NCBI RefSeq assembly: GCF_964340395.1
Contig: NC_135552.1
Coordinates: 10,981,194 to 11,045,193 of the forward strand
Reading direction: 5' to 3'
DNA: 64,000 nucleotides
DNA from: Glandiceps talaboti
Lineage: Eukaryota > Hemichordata > Enteropneusta > Spengelidae
A program made the position numbers and the translations under genes. The notes beneath the pieces were generated by a model. The model worked only from the letters and a program-made list of their open reading frames with translations, made no database searches and was not told the DNA's origin. Numbering within the stretch: position 1 is the first letter of the stretch; every line of letters starts with the position of its first letter. Below, piece after piece: positions 57,474 through 64,000 of this stretch.

Positions 57474-60060
57474 AAAGCATTTACATTTGGTAAAAATGTC
57501 TCTTGAATATAAGGAGCAAATTCAATTCAGTGTGATTCTTTTAATTTGTACTCTTATTAAAATGGCTATATCGAATTAAAAATGGGGAATTTGTTTTTGA
57601 TTTTTATTATTAAAATAAATCAACTTTTGTTTTCTTATCAAAATATGAAACAGTAATGTTTTGATAAAGTCTGTTTTTGTAACTAAACAAATTACAAAAA
57701 AACTGAAAAAAAATATGTAAAAAAAGTTGTTTAAAATTGTATACATGTAGAGGAAGTCTGTTTACATATTTTGATTTTTATTAAATTATAAATTTTGAAA
57801 ATTAATATCTTTAAAATAAAATAAAAATTGGGGGGATTTATTGAGTTATAAATATGGTCTTTGTTGTTTCACATTGTGTTTATTGTTACAAGTAGCAAAA
57901 AATAATCACAAGTTATTAATTAAAATTTTTAATTAAATACCCATTTCTCATTAAATGGTAATTTAATAACAATTCCAAGACTGTGTGCACCTTTTCCCAC
58001 CAAAAAAAGAGGGAAAAGATTGAATCTATTGTTTAAACCATATCTTTTTAGGTGCATCTCAACATAACGAATTCATCACTCACATGTGTAAAGATTTTGC
58101 CATAAAGTGATAGAATTCAGAAAAATTGTGAAAAGCGGTGCAATAAATTTTCATTTTTGCATATGGTAGTGAAGTCTTGAAAGGATAAACCTTTCATATT
58201 TCAATTTCCCTGTGGCACTACAAAGTGTCTCTGAATTAATTTGACCTTGTCTATGCGAGGTCAACTTTCAGTCTCATGCACCTTGCATTGCCAATGGTTT
58301 CCAGGAGACTGACTCTTGCAATATCACTTACTGTAATTACTCCACGCTTCTACCAGATTTGTAAATCTGAACATATAAAAAAAAACATTTTCTATTTTCT
58401 TCTCGTCTTCTGATTTCCAAACATCAGCCGCTGTATTTGTTGGAAAGTAATCCATACACTGATCAATATCCTAAATAGAACAAATCACTAAGTTGTAATT
58501 CAAATCAAAGGCCTCGTGATGACTTAACCATACGAGAGTAAATTCCCTTTATACAGATTACTCAGGTGACCTGCATTCATTGGAATTGCAGAATCCGACT
58601 CATTCATCTACATTAGAACGTGATGCACGTTTACAGCATGCACGCATACACGTGATGACGATTTACGTTAACCGCGATATGCAAGTCGGCGATTTCAAAG
58701 ATATATGTTCTGGTTTCTCATCAATCTCTAAAGGTTTAATGGCACATTTCTTAAGGTTGAATCACCACCACATCTCTGAATAGTGCATTCTGACATGAGA
58801 TTTAATACGAAATGTCCTTGGATTAGTTGTTTAATCATCAATAAATCGCATATGTTCCATTTCACGATCACTGAACTGTAACAATTATTTTATATTCAGT
58901 TTGACAGTGTCTTCGACAAATCCTCATCAGAAAAATGATTCGCTGAGGCTAACTCAGATGCTCCACTTGAGAAAAAAAGCTGAAGAGGGAGGGTGCTAAT
59001 TTTCAGAGAGGACTAAATGATTGCAGTTGCACTAAATTAATCTCAATATTTAATATTTTATCAAACCAAATATGAAATATAGTAATATGGTTCTGTAATA
59101 ATTCTTACAAGCCTATCGCATATCAATTTCCTCGGCTAACCCCAAGTTTGATGACTTTGCTTTTCATGATAGCTAATACCTATAATCTTTTGAGAGATAA
59201 TCATTGTGGCTCGCTGGGAAATCATGTAACTTTAATTACTATAAAAATATCTGGTCTCTGCGGTGGATTTTTTGTTGATATTTTGTCAGAAATATACTGG
59301 ATCCATTTAAGCCACAGTTACAGAAATGATAAAAGTAATTTCTTACATTGGTAACTTTTGATCTCTTTAAATACAATCTATTAATGATGTATGGAAAACA
59401 ATAACGGATTAAAATTTGAATAACGTACTGAGCTGAATTTTCAAATGTTATGTTGTGATATGTCATAACCCTATATAAAGGTTCGCATGCTCTGACTAAT
59501 GGTTTCTACTATAAAAGTATATAATCCTACCTAAAAATACTGCGTCAGCTTTCATGATTAAAAGTAAATTCGTGGAAAAAAACCAGAAGATAAATTGGAT
59601 CAGATTAGTTGCAAAAAGTGCAAAGTTACCATTATGACTCAAACTTGTATATGCCAACGTTCACATTGATAACCACGTGCTGATTTGCATACAAGCAGAG
59701 AGCATTCACGTTGCAAGCCATGTGATGACGTTTTATGGCAAGCGTACAACAACCGAGGAACAAGTGGTTTACTTGATTTGTAATTCTAACTTATTTTCTC
59801 AGCACCCTTTCCTACTTATCAGGTATTTATATTTTATATTTTTAAGTTGATTAATGCTTGCTGAGTGTATTTTTCCTGTTTTGAAGTTTCACGAAGATGG
59901 AAACTATTCTCTTAAATACCTTTGATATCGAAGAACTCAATGATGCAAGTAGTCGAGTCGCTCAAATATCCAAGTTGAGAGGACTAATTCTTTTCTCACG
60001 TTGAAGGGCATGTGTTGTTATATTATGCATACAGGCGAAGCAGTGTGATAACATGTACGT
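57473..60060. other. Gene-free AT-rich stretch
   Basis: No exon with a family match or convincing splice sites was seen on either strand. Confidence 0.5.
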
Positions 60061-60400
60061 TAAAGCTGCAGTTAGCTGCAATTGGAACAGATTTTTTGAA
60101 AATCTTTTCTCAGCTAACAATTGTTTACTTGTAATATCGTACACCCTGAACAGTATCGCATCACCTATGGTTAAATGTATTCCCATGATAAATCAAATCA
60201 GATTAATTTTGGTGTCCACACCCAAAATTAGTGTCCTCGACAACAGTTGTGATTTCAACCCATTTCTGTACTATAATGGATAAAACATAAACCACTGATT
60301 AACATGTACAATGTCTAATTATTCGTTTTCTAGCAATTTTCAGTGATGATATCATGATTGTCTAAAAACGATACTCCAGTTATCAACTAGTGCAGTCTTA
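60061..60400 (-). mobile_element. MITE family A, copy 4, inverted
   Basis: Starts TAAAGCTGCAGTTAGCTGCA and ends ACTCCAGTTATCAACTAGTG. It is the complement of the layout at 21965: CACCCTGAACAGTATCGCAT and GGTGTCCACACCCAAAATTA are the mirrored inner motifs. Confidence 0.75.
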
Positions 60401-60589
60401 ACATCCTATGGCAACAGATTCCAAACCAAGCTTCAGTTCAAGCTTTAAACTTGTCAAACTGTTTGCATATGATATTACAACACAATGAACAGATAGTGTT
60501 TTTTTATAAGTAATTAACTAATTTTCAGTGAATATATATTTGGATATATATAACTGGATGAAAAAAATGTCTCAGTTGCCAACATTGTG

Positions 60590-62930
60590 CTTCTTTTGGC
60601 AACACACGCTGACAATATTCCATCTGTATATATACCACAACAAAGGTACATATGGATTCAAGTCATAATGATTGCTAAAATTCCATCTAACCAAGAGGAC
60701 ATAAGCATGTCATGTCCAGCTCATCTGTGCAAACGTTCCTGCTGTCCAAAGTTGTTCGTACATTTAGGATTTATTTTTCAAAGCTAATAGCTGCGCCAGG
60801 CATCCAACATGGCTTTGTCAGTGTTTACTGAACTCGTATGATGCAAACTTGATTTTTAAGTCACACATGTATTGTGTAGACGTCAGAAAATGCTGATGAA
60901 GCCATGTGGATACCTGGCAAAAGTTTCCGTAAGCTATTGGTATTGCTTGGTGCAAAATGAACTGAAATTTATGAAGATGATCGTAAATGTTATTTCCACA
61001 AGAGTTCATAATTGCATGTTTAATGTTAACTATTTTCACATTTTACATGCACTGACAGGATCAACCTACACCACACCAAAGGTAATGACATAAAATTCCA
61101 TGATCTATATAGATATATGAGTAACAATGTCCAACAAGACAACTTTCAGTTATCACGTTCAACAACATGCACTGACTGTATTCGCTCAGGTACCAGACCA
61201 ATCTAAATTGGTTTGAAGTTCCATAATTTAGCTAACCTGGAGGAGATTGAAATAGTCCCACAGTGCCATTTTCACAAGACTAATGTACTGCACTTATTTC
61301 ACTCATTTTTACATTGCATGCAGAAACAGCTTGATCACATTAACCAACATGCGCCGCATCAATTGCCCTTAGACATGCCATGATATACCAAAGTGATGTT
61401 GAAATTACTGAAAAGTCATGGTTTAACTTTTTTGGAGGAGAAATTAAGTCCCACAGTGCCATTTTTACAAGACAAGCTTACTTATTTCATTCTATCTAAT
61501 ATTGCTTATAAAACAGCATGATCATGTTAATGCAACATGAGGCATCAGCCAATAATATACCCTCCAAAAGTAATGATGTGACTTTAATTAAACTCTGATG
61601 ATGGTCTATTAAACTTGGAGGTGAAAGGGAGGTGCTGCAAGTCCCTGCCATTTTTTATAAGAGTTGTTAAAATGCATCTTATTTCACTCTTTCTTATATT
61701 ATGTACAAAGACAGCTCGATCATGTTGTAGCAATATGCAGCAATAGTATTCACCCTATGTATCTGTATCTGTATAATACTGTGTAAACATCCGTAATACA
61801 CTTTTGTATAATACTATGTATCATACCAATGGTACAGGTAAAGATCAAAATGATCTAACCTGGAGGAGAAATATATTAATGCCCTGATATCATTATTATC
61901 AATACCACAAATTTTCACGAGAGTTTTACTTTTTTTTATTGTATGCAGAAATTAACAGCTTGCAATCATGTTAAGCAAAACATGAAAAAGCAAAACCTAC
62001 ATACCACACCAAAGTAATGATGATGAACTGACTAAAAAGTCACGAGTTAACCTGGAGGTGAAAAGTCTCAAAGTGCAATTTTTACAAGAGTTAACATCTT
62101 TTCCTTCGTACGTTGCATACAGAAACAGCTTGATCACGTTTAGTAACATGCACCAGATCAGCCTACATACGTGTACACCAAAGTACATATCGGTGAACTT
62201 ACTGAAAAGTCACAAGTTAACCTGGAGGTGAAAGTCCCAAAGGTGCAATTTTTACAAAGAGTTTGCATCTTTTCCTTCGTACGCTGCATACAGAAACAAC
62301 TCGATCACGTTCAGCAACATGCACCAGATCAGCCTGCATACGTGTACACCAAAGTACATATCGGTGAACTTACTGAAAAGTCACAAGTTAACCTGAAGGT
62401 GAAAGTCCCAAAGGTGCAATTTTTACAAAGAGTTTGCAGACTTTTCCTTCTTACGCTGCATACAGAAACAGCTTGATCACGTTCAACAACATGCACCAGA
62501 TCAACCTACATACCACACCAAAGTAATGATGAAATGACCGAAAGTGATTGGCTATAAACCAGTGGCGGTGAAATTAAGTCCCACAGTGCCATTTTGACAA
62601 GCGTATGCATCTTAATTATTTCACCCTTTTCACATTGCATACACGAACAACTCGATCACGCTAAGCACCACGCACTGACATTGCATATACAGAAACAGTT
62701 ATCACATTCTAAAAGCAACACAAGTTGCCAGTGTTCAGCATTACCACATCAAAGGTTATAATGATTGAAATGACTGGAAGTGAAATAGTCCCATATATAG
62801 TGTCATTTTTACAGGAGTTGCATCTCAATTGTATCACTCTTGTTTACATTGCATATAGAAACAGCGCAATCATGTTAAGCAACATGCAGCAACGGTATTC
62901 ACCCTACATACCATGCCAAAGGTAAATGAT
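60590..62930. repeat. Diverged tandem array, monomer about 172 bp
   Basis: The anchor CAGAAACAGCTTGATCACGT and its variants recur at about 61321, 61511, 61709, 61947, 62120, 62290, 62462, 62650 and 62860. Each is followed by CAACATGCACCAGATCAGCC, ACACCAAAGTA and AACCTGGAGGTGAAAGTCCC. The next segments are GTGCAATTTTTACAAGAGTT and a short T-rich tail. The units at 62120, 62290 and 62462 are 170 to 172 bp apart and closely alike. Outer units are diverged and vary in length (up to about 235 bp). Less similar units extend left to about 60590. Confidence 0.8.
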
Positions 62931-64000
62931 CAAAATTAATTAAATTTCAGTATAACCTGCAGGAGAAATAGTTCTATTAATTTTCATGAGATTTGCATGT
63001 TAATTGTTCATCTTTTTTATTTTATACATTATTTTATTTTTTTATTTGTGGGAGGGGTGGGGGTGTTATTTTCTTATCCATCGTTGTTTCCCCCCCCCCC
63101 CCATTTTTTCTAATTTGTCAATGCATTTCACACAATATGTGTTTCACTTCCAAACTTTTTTTTTTTATTCATTAAGGACTTTCATTTTATTGGCATTCTA
63201 CTTCTAAGCAGTACTTTTTATGTGTGGGGAAAAAAATCTGCTACAATTTGTATATAAAATAGATTTTTATATATGTTGCACCATAATTTTGGTGGTGAAG
63301 TAAAACACCTGGGTTAACATATATAGGTGCATCCATCTATTTACCAACACTGTTTTGAATCACTGCATACATGTTCTTTTTTTATCTTTTTTATTTTTAA
63401 TTTGTTATGTTCCATTGATCAGTCTATAAGTGCATCCTGTGTTTCCTTCAAAAAGTCCCTTAGGTGTGAAACAAGTCAGAAATTTCTTGTTTTTGTACTC
63501 GTGTGTAAGATTTTGACATAATAAACCAATTACATCTGCCCTTGTTCAAGTTAATAACTGTGACATAATTGTCATTTGATTATCTCATTAACTGTTGTCA
63601 TATGAATGCTAGTTCAGAGTCCTTTTTGAAATAACCGGAGGTTCACTGTCCTCCTTGAAGGAAATAGACAATCTTTTATTTTCTCATAGAGTTAACATAG
63701 TATTGTGGTGGCCATATTGGATTCTACATAGGTTCATTTTCGAGTCATATATTAATCATTAATGAAAATTTGTACAGTGACCCCCTGATTTTTTTTCTTG
63801 ATTTAAAACTGAGAATAGGTTGGAGTTTTCTTGAAAAAGTAACAGCAGATTATTATTACCTAGGCCCAGTCTACGTTGATTTGTAGTAGAACTGAGCAAT
63901 CATTTTATATTGCACCATGCATTACAATATGTGGTATAATATATGCATGTACGTTGTGGCTTAAATTATTAAAGTGTGTAATGATTCTAAATACTACCGG
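62931..64000. other. Gene-free stretch at window end
   Basis: AT-rich, with a C-run at 63090-63103. No gene seen. Confidence 0.5.

Noticed and set aside
58580-58783. 67-codon + strand frame
   Set aside because: No family match or splice signals; length is within chance expectation.
62171-62476. 101-codon frame with an internal protein repeat
   Set aside because: The repeat is the roughly 172-bp satellite-like monomer read in one frame; other monomers have stops there.

Overview
The window is animal nuclear DNA: AT-rich, with intron-split genes carrying GT-AG junctions, many simple-sequence runs and a high load of small inverted-repeat mobile elements. The three genes suggest a non-vertebrate metazoan, perhaps a marine deuterostome such as a hemichordate or cephalochordate. 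That placement is inference, because no species-specific marker is visible.

Region 1 (1 to about 23.7 kb, + strand) is the 3' part of a golgin-245/p230 (GOLGA4-type) gene. Fifteen phase-consistent coding exons give about 2,262 residues, nearly all coiled coil. They include one giant 5.2-kb exon and end in a clear GRIP domain and a short terminal exon encoding TWLASP. The 5' end lies outside the window. Introns carry a Ty3/gypsy relic, inverted-repeat elements, a decayed duplication of one exon boundary and a TIR element containing a possible exonised alternative C-terminus. The terminal exon carries a 33-bp minisatellite.

Region 2 (24.9 to 32.0 kb) holds an intronless replication-dependent histone H3.2 gene on the minus strand, complete with 3' stem-loop, purine-rich downstream element, TATA box and four CCAAT boxes. 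Head to head with it is a + strand gene for a 1,031-residue protein with about 23 C2H2 zinc fingers and four SUMO-consensus motifs. Its probable non-coding first exon starts within a few hundred bases of the histone promoter, so the two may share a bidirectional promoter.

Region 3 (32 to 64 kb) contains no convincing intact gene. It holds a 47-bp minisatellite, a roughly 172-bp satellite-like array, a four-copy MITE family, and a second repeat family with a 68-bp internal expansion. There are several long foldback elements, two of them a matched pair with 9-bp target-site duplications. One foldback interrupts a frameshifted relic of a SAP-like-domain gene. A 1.5-kb element has terminal inverted repeats built from arrays of the palindrome TCGTAATTACGA. 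A perfect 70-bp inverted repeat sits inside a TA microsatellite. LINE relics and several CTCF-like motifs are also present. The main unexplained signal in the window is this concentration of hairpin-forming elements, not an undescribed protein system.
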